A stretch of 64,000 nt of DNA, from positions 625,001 to 689,000 of the forward strand of contig OX419756.1 of NCBI GenBank assembly GCA_948567375.1, read 5' to 3'. This document shows positions 1 to 11,048 of this stretch, in pieces. The position numbers and the translations under genes were made by a program. The DNA is from Lunularia cruciata (Eukaryota > Streptophyta > Marchantiopsida > Lunulariales > Lunulariaceae). Each line of letters opens with the position of its first letter. Within the stretch, counting starts at the first letter, position 1. The notes beneath the pieces are model-generated. The model worked only from the letters and a program-made list of their open reading frames with translations. It was not told the DNA's origin and made no database searches.

Positions 1-416
1 TGAGGGGAATCATTTGTGTAGAGCTAGATTATGCAACTCTAGGAGCTCTTTGGAGGCCAAGAAAAACACAATAATAGGCTACCAAACACTTGGAGTATCA
101 TAAAGTAACAATAAACTATAAGATTAAGTACCTTGTTCATTTGAGACTAGTGCGATATTGTGCCTTTTAAGAAGAGTAGAATATTGCTCACAATCACAAT
201 TGTCAAGGCAATAGGACCTTGGAATTCCTACCTCTACTTCATTTGTGCATTCTCAGATACAATGTGCAGTACCTTATTGTCCAGTTGATCTCATAGGATT
301 ACAAAGCTTGCATTGTAAAGAAAATACTTAGACAGCCAGAGTGTCTAACAACATTATTTTGGAACCAATTGTATTAAAGAGTTACCAAAGCTAATAATTG
401 ATGATTTTATCTATTT
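1..416. other. AT-rich DNA without recognised feature
   Basis: No ORF of note, no repeat match to the rest of the window and no RNA gene recognised. It precedes the first family-B LTR. Confidence 0.5.
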
Positions 417-421
417 GTAGT

Positions 422-724
422 TGTATTCTTCCAAGGATAGGAGACCTTCCAAGAGAAACAGAGGAGAAGAAGCACAAAGCTTAATACAATATAAAGAGTA
501 TCCCTTCAAAGGATGTAACATCTTTTTGAGGCCTAATTCACCTATTTAGGCCTCCAAAATTGGCTCTAAAGTTTTTAAGCTATTTTTGGCTCTTGCATTA
601 TTAGTAGAACTACTCTTTTGGTGATACCTCTATCTAATCTACTTAGCCCATCATACACAACATCCTTCCAGATGTTACAAAACTATTTTCACCTCTAGAT
701 ATATATATAGCTATTGGTATTACA
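422..724 (-). mobile_element. Solo LTR, family B, short divergent copy
   Basis: This 303-bp sequence starts TGTATTCTTCC and ends GGTATTACA. It is flanked by a perfect 5-bp target site duplication GTAGT (417-421 and 725-729). From about 521 to 724 it aligns base for base with gaps to the last third of the solo LTR at 3214-3957, and its first 40 bp resemble that LTR's start. It therefore looks like a family-B LTR with an internal deletion of about 440 bp. The minus orientation is inferred from the TATA-like box in the better copy at 1980-2716. No internal region or partner LTR is present. Confidence 0.8.
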
Positions 725-729
725 GTAGT

Positions 730-1974
730 GAACCAAAGGTGTTGACTCTTACCTCTTCTAAGAATCAATTTGCTCAAGAGATTAAATAAAAAACAAAAGA
801 CTATAATCCTTGTGATACATTATATTAGCTTTAATCATCTTCAACTTGTATCCTTGTAGGACCAATTTATTCTTACCATATTCTTGAAAATTTGAACAAC
901 CCTTGTTAGTTATAAACATCTTCAAACAGAAAAAAATTATCATAAGTTGTTCACACAAAAACTAGAGTTGTCAGACTTGAGAAGTATATGAAATATAAGG
1001 AAATTTTCAATTTATTTATATTTATATTTTCTAATCTATACAGTCATCAAATATAGATATATAAATATGTATAATCACATATATATATAGAATCCTTTTA
1101 AATTCTTTTGAAGATCTCATTTACAAGAGTTAAAGAGATTAAATAATTACATGAAATATTATAATCCAACATCCAAGTTATGGATACAATGATCTCAATC
1201 AATTAAGGACACAAATCAACAAATATTAATTCAACCTTTGAGTTATAAATCCATTGATATGAACCATAGAGTATTTCAAATTGAGATATATTAATCTCTT
1301 GATAGTTACTTTGATGTTAATTTTCTTAAAAATTATGACCAATGATAATCGTTTGAAGATGAATAATTATAAAGAAAAGCTCATATAACAAAGAGAATAA
1401 TACTGGTATTTTCTATAAGGAAAATTTTTGGTACACCTACATATAACAAACCTTTCTTGGAAAAATTTGGGAATTTCTTGATAGTGAAATATGTTCTCTT
1501 TGGCAACATTTATTTAGGGGTTTTGTTTGATAACATTCAATGTTCAACAATAGATCAAATGATACAATGAAGGTGATGTATTTTAATTAATATAAAATGT
1601 TATCAAATTCAAAGATGGCCAAAAGAAATAAAAAGATATATGCCATAATACTCTTTATATACCTTTATTCTTAGGGAAATTCTGAAGCTTCCTTAGATAT
1701 ATATATATATATAAAATTGAATTTGTTTTAGCTACTTATCTTCCTTATAATAGTATTTTTTATAACAAAATATAGGGTACTCTCTTATTATGTCTAGAAA
1801 TAGTATTGTTATGGCAACCCAATGTAAACCAAAATGTGGTATAACAGCAAGAGATAGATCATGCACTCAAGGATATATGTAAAAAATAACTACATTTGAA
1901 AAGAAGTATCACAACTTGTAGTTCTTTATTGTTAACTATTTAAGCTTTTGGCCAAGAACTACTCCCTACAGAGT
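730..1974. other. AT-rich spacer, nothing recognised
   Basis: Very AT-rich DNA with short (AT)n tracts (for example near 1080 and 1697-1713). I see no coding region or repeat-family match. Confidence 0.5.
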
Positions 1975-1979
1975 GTAGT

Positions 1980-2716
1980 TGTAATACCAAGAGTTAGCCA
2001 TATGATCTAGATGTGAAATTTGGTTGGGTAACATCTAGAATGATGTTATACATGATGGTCAAAATAGATAAGATAGAAGAATCACCAAAAGAGTACTTCT
2101 ACTAATAGGGCAGAAACCGAAATAGACTTGAGAACCTTAGAATCAATAGCTAGACATATGATTTAAAGGTGAGAATTGGTTTGGTAACATCTGGAATGAT
2201 GTTACACATGATGGACTAAACAGATCAGAAGAGGTATCACCAAAAGGGGACTTCTACTAATAGAGTAGGAATCAAAATATGCCTGAAATCTTTGAAGGTA
2301 ATTTCGGAGGCCTAAACGGATGAATTAGGCCTAAAAAATGTGCAAATTGCCCCCCAACAGAAGAGAGGCTAGCCTTCCCTTCCCCTTGCTTTGTCTCATC
2401 GAGAGCTTTCCAACGGTACCTTACTCACGTGATTATAAGATTCCTATAAGAAGATTCCCTAAAAGATTCCCTCCGGTCAAAGCTTATTTGACCAACCAGA
2501 TAGGACCTAGACCAAACATGTCACCCATCCAAGTAAGTAATCCAAGGGTGGAGCTTGCTGACATGTCACCTATCTGTGTCCCTAATCCTATGGTGGAGCT
2601 TCCTTGGAGGAGACCCTCTTTGTCTATATAATAAAGAGAAGGTGCTCCGTTGGGGCATCGATTGTTTGAGTGTGCAATCTGTGTTTTCTCTCTTCTCTTG
2701 TCCTTGGAGTATTATA
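1980..2716 (+). mobile_element. Solo LTR, family B
   Basis: The LTR is 737 bp, starts TGTAATACC and ends GAGTATTATA (the canonical CA end has decayed to TA). It has a perfect 5-bp TSD GTAGT at 1975-1979 and 2717-2721. It is the inverted partner of the LTR at 3214-3957. A TATA-like box (CTATATAA, about 2619-2628) followed by a pyrimidine-rich stretch suggests that transcription would run on the + strand. Short ORFs inside it are LTR sequence, not genes. Confidence 0.9.
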
Positions 2717-2790
2717 GTAGTTTCACCCCTATGGCACACTATGAAAAATGGATAACTAAGAAGATCACTTTCACTAAGTATAAGCTCTAG

Positions 2791-3989
2791 TGACACACCA
2801 TTTGTAGTGTCGCATCTAGATTGCTCGGACATTGGAGTTGCGGTGAGAGTAGTTAGAGTTATTTCAGTAGTTTCTCAGAGACTACTTTCCGATGGTCAAA
2901 TTTTGTGTTTGGGGTACTAACTTCATGGTGAGGCCCACCATCACTTTGCACCGCTTGCACCGTCGAGTGTGCCGTCAGTGAGACCATTAGGGTTTCAGAG
3001 CTAGCTTGAGTCTAAGGGTATACTTTCAAAGTGTAGCTCTAGAGAGCTCACTTCTTTGATTTTGAGCCTTTGAGTTCTTGGCTATGGTGGCCAAAGGCCG
3101 GCAATCGTCACCTGGATTCTCTTAGCTAGAATGGGTGTGGCTTTACTGTAATCAATGCTTAGTTGTTTGCAATTTATAGAGTGATAGATCAAGTATTGAT
3201 ATGAGTTGAGTGGTGTAATGCTCCGAGGACAAGAGAAGAGAGAAAACACAGATTGCACACTCAAACATTCAATGCCCCAAGGGAGCACCTTCTCTTTATT
3301 ATATAGACAAAGAGGATCTCCTCCAAGGAAGCTCCACCATAGGATTAGGGACACAGATAGGTGACATGTCAGCAAGCTCCACCCTTGCATTACTGACTTG
3401 GATGGGTGACCTGTCTGGTCTAGGTCCTATCTGGTTGGTCAAACGAGCTTTGACCGGAGGGAATCTTTTAGGGAATCTTCCTGTAGGAAACTCAGAATCA
3501 CATGAGTAAGGTACCATTGGAAAGCTCTCGACGAGACAAACCAAGGGGGAGGGAAAGCCAGCCTTTCCTCTGTTGGGGGGGGGGGGGAATCTGCACATTT
3601 TCAAGGCCTAATTCATCCGTTTAGGCCTCCAAAATTGCCTTCAAAGATTTCAGGCATATTTTGGTTCCTACTCTATTAGTAGAAGTCCCCTTTTGGTGAT
3701 ACCTCTTTCTGATCTGTTTAGTCCATCATGTGTAACATCCTTCCAGATGTTACCAAACCAATTCTCACCTTTAAATCATATGTCTAGCTATTGGTTCTAA
3801 GGTTCTCAAGTCTATTTCGGTTTCTGCCCTATTAGTAGAAGTACTCTTTTGGTGATACTTCTATCTGATCTATTTTGACCATCATGTATAACATCATTCT
3901 AGATGTTACCAAACCAAATTTCACATCTAGATCATATGGCTAACCCTTGGTATTACAAGTGGATTCAAGAGTTGTAAACAATCTAATTA
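2791..3989 (+). repeat. 5' terminal block Y of PM copy A (split by solo LTR)
   Basis: Block Y is 450 bp once the inserted LTR and one TSD copy (3214-3962) are removed. It runs from TGACACACCATTTG to ...CAATCTAATTA and is followed directly by the leader (CATCAAAGAAGTGAGG). The same block is found at 19043-19492, 28981-29405, 29504-29638 plus 33433-33741, 41448-41898, 42587-43036, 53505-53955 and 59858-60307. No X block precedes or follows it here, unlike at the 3' ends. Confidence 0.85.
3214..3957 (-). mobile_element. Solo LTR, family B, inside copy A terminal repeat
   Basis: The LTR is 744 bp, from TGTAATGCTCC to GGTATTACA, with a perfect 5-bp TSD AGTGG at 3209-3213 and 3958-3962. It is the reverse-complement counterpart of 1980-2716. 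A 13-base G run (about 3575-3587) replaces six Cs at the matching site of the other copy. It lies inside the Y block of A, so it inserted after A. Confidence 0.92.
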
Positions 3990-5255
3990 CATCAAAGAAG
4001 TGAGGTCAAGGGGAAATTGAGTGCATGAACTTTGAGTGTTGGTGGTATCTCCAAGCTCGGTGGATCGTTGGTAGTTTGATTGAACTTCAGTTTTTCCCTA
4101 GTGTGCAAAAGTTCATTGCTTGATGCAGATTCGGTAGTAAGGTAGACGATGTACAAAAGTGCTAGCCAATTTTTGAGTAGTGGTTGTGATTTTGAGCTTA
4201 GAAGGTGAAGGCAGGACCAATGTGTTGCAAGTTGGGCTCAAAAAGTCAAATTGAAGATGGAGTTGGGAAGCTATTCTTGTGAATTTGTGATTTGGAGAAA
4301 CTCGTGTTTTCAATTTGGCTCGAGTGAAGAGTTAGGGGAGGATTTGGCGGTCAACCAAATTTAGGGTTTACATCAGATTTTATGTCAGATTTTGTTGGAG
4401 TTTACCTCAAAATTTGGCCAGATTTGGAGGAGTTCCCTGGTTGGCCAGATTTGGAAGAGTTTTGCCAACTTGGAGGAGTTTTGCAAGTTTGGAGGAGTTT
4501 CACCAAATTTTGGAGGAGTTTGAAGTGGCAAGAAGAAAGGCCTCATTTCGGCATTTTGGGGCTTTGAGGCATACGGCTGTGGGCTATGAGAGGCTATGAA
4601 GGGCCAACAAGCCAGCTTGCTGGCGTGAGGCTAGCTAGTTTAGAGTAGAGCTTGGTCGTCGGTTGGAAAAAATCTACCCATCCTGCTAGATTGTGTGCAA
4701 TAGGGTTTGATCACTAGATCTCTTGTTTCTAAACTGGTGCCCTAGCTAACTGGTCCACCCTCACTTGTTGTCCTGGTGATTGTGCCACTATTATCTATAC
4801 ACTTGTAGCTTTGGCTAGGAGAGGTAATTTGATCCCATTCTTGGTGATCCTAGTAGCTTAGGACTTAGATACAAACTTCTCTTATGTCAAATGCCAAATG
4901 GTAGCAGAGTCAATCTTGTGTTGTTTTTATGGGATGGAGGGTTTTCATTTAGATTCTTGTGATTGTACCCCTCCATTCTCTACTTCCTGTTTGTGCACTA
5001 TGTTTGTCTGAGGTGCCCTGACTTTTGAGCTTTGTTGGTGCTCTAGTGTGCTCTCGGTAGTGAGGCTAGAGTGATGACCAATCAGACTACCTTTGTTTCT
5101 CTCCGGTGAGGCAAGAAGTGATGACTTGCAGATCGTAAGAGTGCGTGTTGTGAAAGTAGGTTACAAGTTGCCATTTCTCCTAGTGCAATTATCTTTGTTA
5201 GAATTACATTAGTGGGCGGTGTTCCATGGGTATTGGCACTTGGTGATGTTGGCAC
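3990..5255 (+). other. 5' leader of PM copy A, first part
   Basis: Untranslated leader between the Y block and gag. It matches the reverse complements of about 27800-28980 (copy C) and 40430-41447 (copy D), and + strand 53956-54622 (copy E). It holds an iterated motif of the TTTGGAGGAGTTT type (about 4415-4525), five to six imperfect copies. The short ORFs here are in this repeat and are not conserved. The leader is cut at 5255 by T1 and resumes at 11957. Confidence 0.75.
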
Positions 5256-5947
5256 TGTGAGCCGGCCTGTCTCTCACTCAGGATGAACCTCTGATGGCTA
5301 TTATGGTAGCGCACCATGGACTAAGAAGGCAAGGAACCCCAACTCCATCATACTCCTCCAAGGCTAACACTCCAAGACTCAAGACATTGCTCACTAGAGA
5401 ACTCAATAAGAGAGAGATAGTTGCAAATGAAAGGATGATGAGTACCTCCTCACCCCTTGTTTATATACTTGTGAAATAGTTACGTACCAAAGTTACTAAT
5501 TACCGTAGTAACTCAAGTTACTAGACTAAAAGTCAAGTAAAGTCAAAAAGTAGAAAGGAATATCCATTCACATGGGCATATTCCCCTAAGCATGTGGTCT
5601 TATCTTGACCCAACCACTAAAGCAAGGATTCCTTCACATGGGCTATCCTTGGACTAAAGAAGAATCCAAAACAAAAAGGCTTGCGGGCCCAAGAGTTCTC
5701 AACTCTTTCCCCAAAGCCAAACACCTAGGAATAATACCAAGTCAACACACTAAAATCCAAAATAGTGGTGCTCATCTTTTCTACTTCCTCTAAAGTAAGG
5801 TCCCATCTATCTTAACTATGACTAACTTTAGCTAACCATGACTAATATAGGACCATCCTATATCTCTATATAAATAATATCTCTTAAGTACTTGTAATAC
5901 CAAGCTAAATATCACAATACCACACACATGCACAAATGGGTGTTACA
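5256..5947 (-). repeat. T1 3' LTR (complete)
   Basis: The LTR is 692 bp and reads TGTAACACCC to GGCTCACA on the minus strand. It is the same length as, and closely similar to, the solo LTR at 20620-21311. A TATA-like TATATAAA lies near 5465-5472 (minus). The purine-rich tract just upstream in element sense (GTCCGGGGGTAAA, about 5948-5960) is the likely polypurine tract for plus-strand priming. A 61-codon ORF antisense to the LTR also occurs in the solo LTR with few changes, but resembles nothing I know. Confidence 0.92.
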
Positions 5948-5995
5948 TTTACCCCCGGACTAAGTTTTCACTTTGTCCTCAAAGTGAAGGTCTCT

Positions 5996-8900
5996 CTACC
6001 TTCTATGGTACATCTTCAAATTATCATGGTTAATTCTATCAAAGTGTCTTCCTCCCAACTCCTTGAGATCATAAGTGTAATTTCCCCACACCTTCTCTAC
6101 TATGAAAGGTCCAAAGTACTTAGGCAAAAACTTCTTTTGCACTCTCTTGAATCGAATGGAATCAAACAACATTACCCAGTCACCTTCTTTGAAAGGCTCC
6201 ACCTTCTTCTTGCCTTGCCTCTTGTCATAGCTCTCCTTTTGTTTCCTTTGGGCTTGCTCCACTCGAACCATAGCAACTGCTCTTGCCTCTTCCAACTCCA
6301 TGAGTTGATCCTTCCTTGACTTCTCTGCATCACTTCCTTGTGCTTTCTTCAATCTCCTATGAATGCTTTGGAAGGTAGGAAGATCAAAGTGAATAGGTAA
6401 GGTAGACTCAATACCATACACCAATTGAAATGGAGAATATCCAGTGGAAGTTTTCATGGTTGTCCTATACTCCCACAAAACTGCATGAATCCTCTTGTCC
6501 CAATGATGTTTAGCCCCCTCCATTTCTGCATCTTTGGCCAACATCATGCACAAGGTCTGATTGGTTCTCTCTGCCAAGCCATTGGAATTTGGCTTATAGG
6601 ATGTAGTTACTCTATGTGTGATAGAGAAATGTCACAGCATGGCTGTAGTAATGCTTCCTGTAAACTCTCCTCCTCTATCAGAAACCAACTCCAAAGGGCA
6701 TCCAAACCTAGTGATAATGCGTTCATAAAGAAATCTACCCACTTCATCTTCATTCTTGTCCCTCAATGGTCTAGCCTCAACCCACTTGGTAAGGTAATCA
6801 GTAACTACCACAATGTACCGATTTTTCCTTGGGGTTCTATTGAGAGGACCTACAAAATCAATTCCCCACTTCTCAAAAGGTCCTAGCAATGGAATTGATC
6901 TAAGTGGTGGAGTGGATGTAGACTTTCTAGCAAAAGCTTGACAAACATGACAAGTTTTGCAATAATCAAGACAATCCTTGAAAATCCCTCTCCAATGGTA
7001 ACCTGCATCTAGAATCTTGAAAGCAGTCACCTTTCCTGCAAAGTGTCCTCCACATACTAAACCTTCATGAAACTCCTTTATGAGTAGGATAGACTCTTCC
7101 TTACCCACTGCTCTTCGAAGTAGACCATCTGCTCCTTGGTGAAAAAGAATATCCTCCACCATTGTGTAGGGTCTAGATCTTGCTGCAAGGGCCTTCCTCT
7201 CCCTAGCATGCATCCCTTCTGGATAGTTACCTTTTGTCACAAAATCCACAATCTCCTTGTACTCCATTGGAACCTCTTGAGTGACTGAGATTGTCATGAG
7301 CTCCTCATCCGGGAAGGAATCATCCACTGGCTCGTCTCCATCATGATCATAGACTCTAGATAATAAATCAGCATTTGCATGTTTCTTTCCTGGCCTATCT
7401 TCAATGGTGTAGTCATACTCAGACAAGAGTATCATCCACCTTGCTAGTCTCCCTTCAACATTAGGCTTGTTGAAGATGTACTTCAAAGCCTTGTGATCCG
7501 TGACAATGGTGGCTTTCCCTCCAATCAAGTAGTGTCTAAACTTCTTCAGACCAAAGATCACTGCCAACCCTTCTCTCTCCGTGACAGAGTAGTTCTTCTC
7601 TGCTGAAACCATCTGCCTACTAGCATAAGCTATTGGATGATCATGCCCATCTTGGTCTAATTGACTAAGAGTGCATCCTATAGCTACATTAGAAGCATCA
7701 CTGTAGAGGATGAAAGGTTTACTCCAATTAGGTTTAGCAAGAATTGGAGCTACAACAAGGGATTGCTTGAGCTCCTCAAAAGCTTTGAGAGCCTCCTTGT
7801 CTTCCAAAATCATCATGTAATCTACACCCTTCTTCATGTAGATGGTCAATGCATAAGCCTTGTTGGAAAATGAGAAGATGAACCTCCTATAGTACCCAAC
7901 CATTCCCAAGAATTGGCGTAACTTTGTCAAGCTTGAAGGGAATGGAAGGTCTGAGATTTTCCTCACCTTCTCAGGATCAACTGCTATTCCATCCTTGGAG
8001 ATGATGTGCCCCAAAAGTAGACCTTCTTCACATCCAAAAATGCACTTCTCTGGGTTGAGTGATGCATTTGCCTCATCCAAGCATTGCAAGACTTTGATTA
8101 GGTGCTCAAAGTGCTCCTCCTTGCTCCCATAGACACAAAAGTCATCAATGAAATCTCTCACAAATTTCCCAATGAAAGGTTCAAATACCTTGTTCATGAA
8201 CCGTTGGAATGTGGCTGGAGCATTGCAAAGCCCAAAAGGCATGACCCTGAAAGCATAAGTTCCCCAAGGTGTGGTGAATGTGGTGAGTTGTTGATGCTCT
8301 GGTGCAATCTTGATTTGGTTATATCCACTATAACCATCTCCAAAACTGTACCTCTCATGACCTGCAACCTCCTCCAAGATCTCATCAATGAATGGCAATG
8401 GGTAGTAGTCCTTCTTGGTAACATCATTGAGCTTCTTGTAATCCACACATACCCGAAGCTTGCCATTCTTTTTCTTCACAATGACAATTGGAGACACCCA
8501 TTCTGAATTCTCCACCTCAAAGATAAATCCAGCCTCCTTGAGCTCATCAATCTCCTCCTTCACAACCAAAGATATTGGTGGGCTAATGCGACGTTGCTTT
8601 TGGCGGATTGGTCTTGCATGTGACTCTACCTCTATCTTGTGCTCCTCCAAGGTGACTTCCTTCAAATCCTTGTAACTAAAAGCAAACACATGGATGAACT
8701 TGCGGAAAATCTCCTCAAATCTCACCTTCTCCTCCTAGGTAACATTTGGGCCATACTTGAGGGTAGATAACCTTCTCTCTACCTCCTCAAGTGTCAATGG
8801 TGATTTATCTGGGTCCTTCAAAACCTCTGGCTTAGGTGCAAAATCCATAGCACACAAAGGATACACATCTGAATCAGATTCAGATTCATCCTCCTCCGTG

Positions 8901-9811
8901 GAAGTCTCCTCTTCCATGCTTGTGTCCACACCTGAAGCTCCTTCTTCAGAATCTGATTCCCAATAATCAGAAGATGGTGTATCTGAATGTGAAGTGTTGG
9001 TGGTGTTAGTCACAGGAACAATGACTCTATGGTTTGATGGCCCAATCCTCAAGTACCCTTTGTGCCATCGATCAGTTGTGCGTGCTGCTCTCAACCATGG
9101 CCTCCCAAGAAGTAAGTCATAGCTTGAATCCTTCAAGACTTGGAAAGTCATGAGATTTTGAACTCCCATAACTGAAACTACCACCTTATCCATCACCCCT
9201 ACTGGTCGAACTTGTTGCTTGTTTGCCATGCTCACCACAAATGTTGAAGGTCTTGAGGGTATCATACCCAACTTCTTCATCAACCTTTCTGACATGGCAT
9301 TCACTGCTGATCCTCCATCAACCAATGCATCCTTGATGTTGTGACCATTCACTCTCACATCAATCTTGGAGGCATATTCACAAGCTTCCCATGGTGCTGG
9401 CTTGGCATCCACCACCCCCATTGATATTGGAACTTTTGCCTTCTTCTTCTTCTTGCTCCTTGTAGAACTCAAACCACCTCTAAGCTCCTTTCTCAAGGTA
9501 GGGTTCAAAGCAATTAATTGGCCCACTATGATGTTAGCCTTGTGACTACCAACATCCTCCAACACATTGTAGTTCCATTGTTGCTTTGAGATCAAGAAGT
9601 CCTCCATCCCCAACTTCTTCCTTGGAGTCTTTGTTGTTGATGGTGTTGAGGTGCGAGTGCTCCTAGTAGACATAGGAGTATCCTTGCTTGAAGTAAATCC
9701 TTGAGAAGAGTGAACATCCTCTGCAAAACGAGCTCTCTTCTTCTCTTGTGCCAAAATTAAGACCCTTGGAGTTTGAGCACTCTCCCTTCTCATACTTGCT
9801 CTCAACCACAT
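5996..9811 (-). pseudogene. pol: T1 pol: protease, RT, RNase H, integrase in one frame with two stops
   Basis: One reading frame runs from 9811 to 5996, broken only by TAG at 8735-8737 and TGA at 6632-6634. The aspartic protease region (about 9450-9000) has the motif LVDGGSAVN. RT follows the TAG: PIVIVKKKNGKLRVCVDYKKL, then the FIDDF box near 8143-8157 in place of YxDD. RNase H (about 7730-7350) has LYSDAS and TDHKALK. Integrase has the HHCC finger (CKTCHVC) and DFVGP, SDRGGEF and LAERTNQ, so D, D and E are all kept. It ends in a GPF module without a chromodomain. The TAG could be a readthrough signal or a mutation; the TGA inside the integrase is inactivating. Confidence 0.9.
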
Positions 9812-10814
9812 CTATGGATGCTATCCCCTTACCTTTGTTGGGATTAGGAGCCACTTGGGTTTCACTACCTCCCTCTTTCCTTCTATTGGCTCCCTCATAA
9901 CCCCTTCCTCCATGGTAAGTGGAATTTGGGCAATTCCTTTGGATATGGCCTCTTCCTCCACAACCAAAACAATTTCTATCATTGAAATTGTTGGCTGGTT
10001 GGCCTCCTCTATATGGATAGTTTCCATAACTCCTAGGCCCTCTCCCTACATTCTGATCCACCTCTCTCTTCTCCCATAGTTGCACCACATTGATCTTGAG
10101 ATCCGCAAGTTGTTTTGTGATGGTTTGGAGTGGATCTTTTGGTGGAGGTGCAAGAACTGGAGCAACTACTACTTGTGGTGCAACCCTTGTCACCAAAGTA
10201 TCAGAAGTTCCACCATACTTGTAGCCTTGAGGAGGATGCACAACCTCCTTCACCACCAAATCACTCTCATCCCCTTCCAAACTCTCCTCCATACAAATTG
10301 TGATCTTGATAGCTTCAACCTTGGAAGAAGGTTTCTCATATCTCACCTTGCTTCTTATTTGTGGTCTCAATCCTCCCACAAAATTCTTGGTGAGCATGGT
10401 CCCTATGCCAATCATTGTAGTCTCCACATCATCCCCACCCTTCCTCAACACTATGCGAAATCTGGACTCCAACTTTTCCACTCTTTCCACATAGACCCTC
10501 ACTTTCTCTCCATCTCCTTGCTTGAGAAATGTAACCTCACTCATCAATCTCTCATAACTCTCATCAGGAAGAAAGTTCTCAATGAGTGCTGAAGTCAAAG
10601 TCTCCCAAGACTCCTCTTCCCCCTCTCTCCTCTCTCTCTTTTGGTATTCTGACTCATACCATGTAAGTGCTGCATCCTCAAAGAAATCTGGTAATAATGA
10701 GGCCCACTCATTCTTCCTCCTCTCATTGTTTCCTATGCAAGCTCTCTTGAAGTCTCTCACAAAGGCCTCCACATCTTCTCCATCCTTGCCAAAGAAAACC
10801 GGAAGTTTCCCCAT
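9663..10814 (-). CDS. gag: T1 gag (capsid-nucleocapsid)
   Basis: A 383-codon ORF whose N-terminal half has the Ty3-type retrotransposon Gag capsid pattern: MGKLPVFFGKDGEDVEAFV, then DAALTWYESE and RVYVERVEKLESRF. A basic, Gly/Arg-rich nucleocapsid follows, with one CCHC knuckle, CFGCGGRGHIQRNC (about 9930-9990). It overlaps the pol frame by about 150 bp in another frame, so pol would need a frameshift. Its last 40 or so codons may be out-of-frame tail beyond the real shift site. It would form the virus-like particle and bind element RNA. The start ATG at 10814 follows an AT/pyrimidine-rich stretch. Confidence 0.88.
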   Translation of the reverse strand: MGKLPVFFGKDGEDVEAFVRDFKRACIGNNERRKNEWASLLPDFFEDAALTWYESEYQKRERREGEEESWETLTSALIENFLPDESYERLMSEVTFLKQGDGEKVRVYVERVEKLESRFRIVLRKGGDDVETTMIGIGTMLTKNFVGGLRPQIRSKVRYEKPSSKVEAIKITICMEESLEGDESDLVVKEVVHPPQGYKYGGTSDTLVTRVAPQVVVAPVLAPPPKDPLQTITKQLADLKINVVQLWEKREVDQNVGRGPRSYGNYPYRGGQPANNFNDRNCFGCGGRGHIQRNCPNSTYHGGRGYEGANRRKEGGSETQVAPNPNKGKGIASIDVVESKYEKGECSNSKGLNFGTREEESSFCRGCSLFSRIYFKQGYSYVY

Positions 10815-11048
10815 CTTAACCCCTCACTATCTTTCTTTTCTCTCAATTTTTTTTTCTCTTTTCTTTTCTCTCACTCTATTACTAATAGAGTATATACATG
10901 ACTAACACCATCTGAGAATAATCCACTCTAGGGAACACAAAAGGTTCAGGTTGCTCCAAGATTTCTATAGCAACATCAAATCCTAGAGTGCATATTAATC
11001 TAACTCTCATGGATAGTTTATCCATAAGTTGAAAGATTATCTCCATCA

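Noticed and set aside
2338-3604. Several proline-rich ORFs of about 70-100 codons
   Set aside because: They lie in the family-B solo LTRs on either strand and mirror each other; LTR sequence, not genes.
4382-4599. Two overlapping 61-codon ORFs
   Set aside because: They translate the TTTGGAGGAGTTT-type leader iteration of copy A and are not open in C, D or E.
5294-5479. 61-codon ORF, repeated at 21088-21273
   Set aside because: It lies antisense inside the T1 LTR and is repeated only because the LTR is. No sign of coding beyond that.
5996-6319. Chromodomain at the end of T1 integrase
   Set aside because: The tail ends shortly after the GPF module and lacks the aromatic cage pattern of chromodomains.
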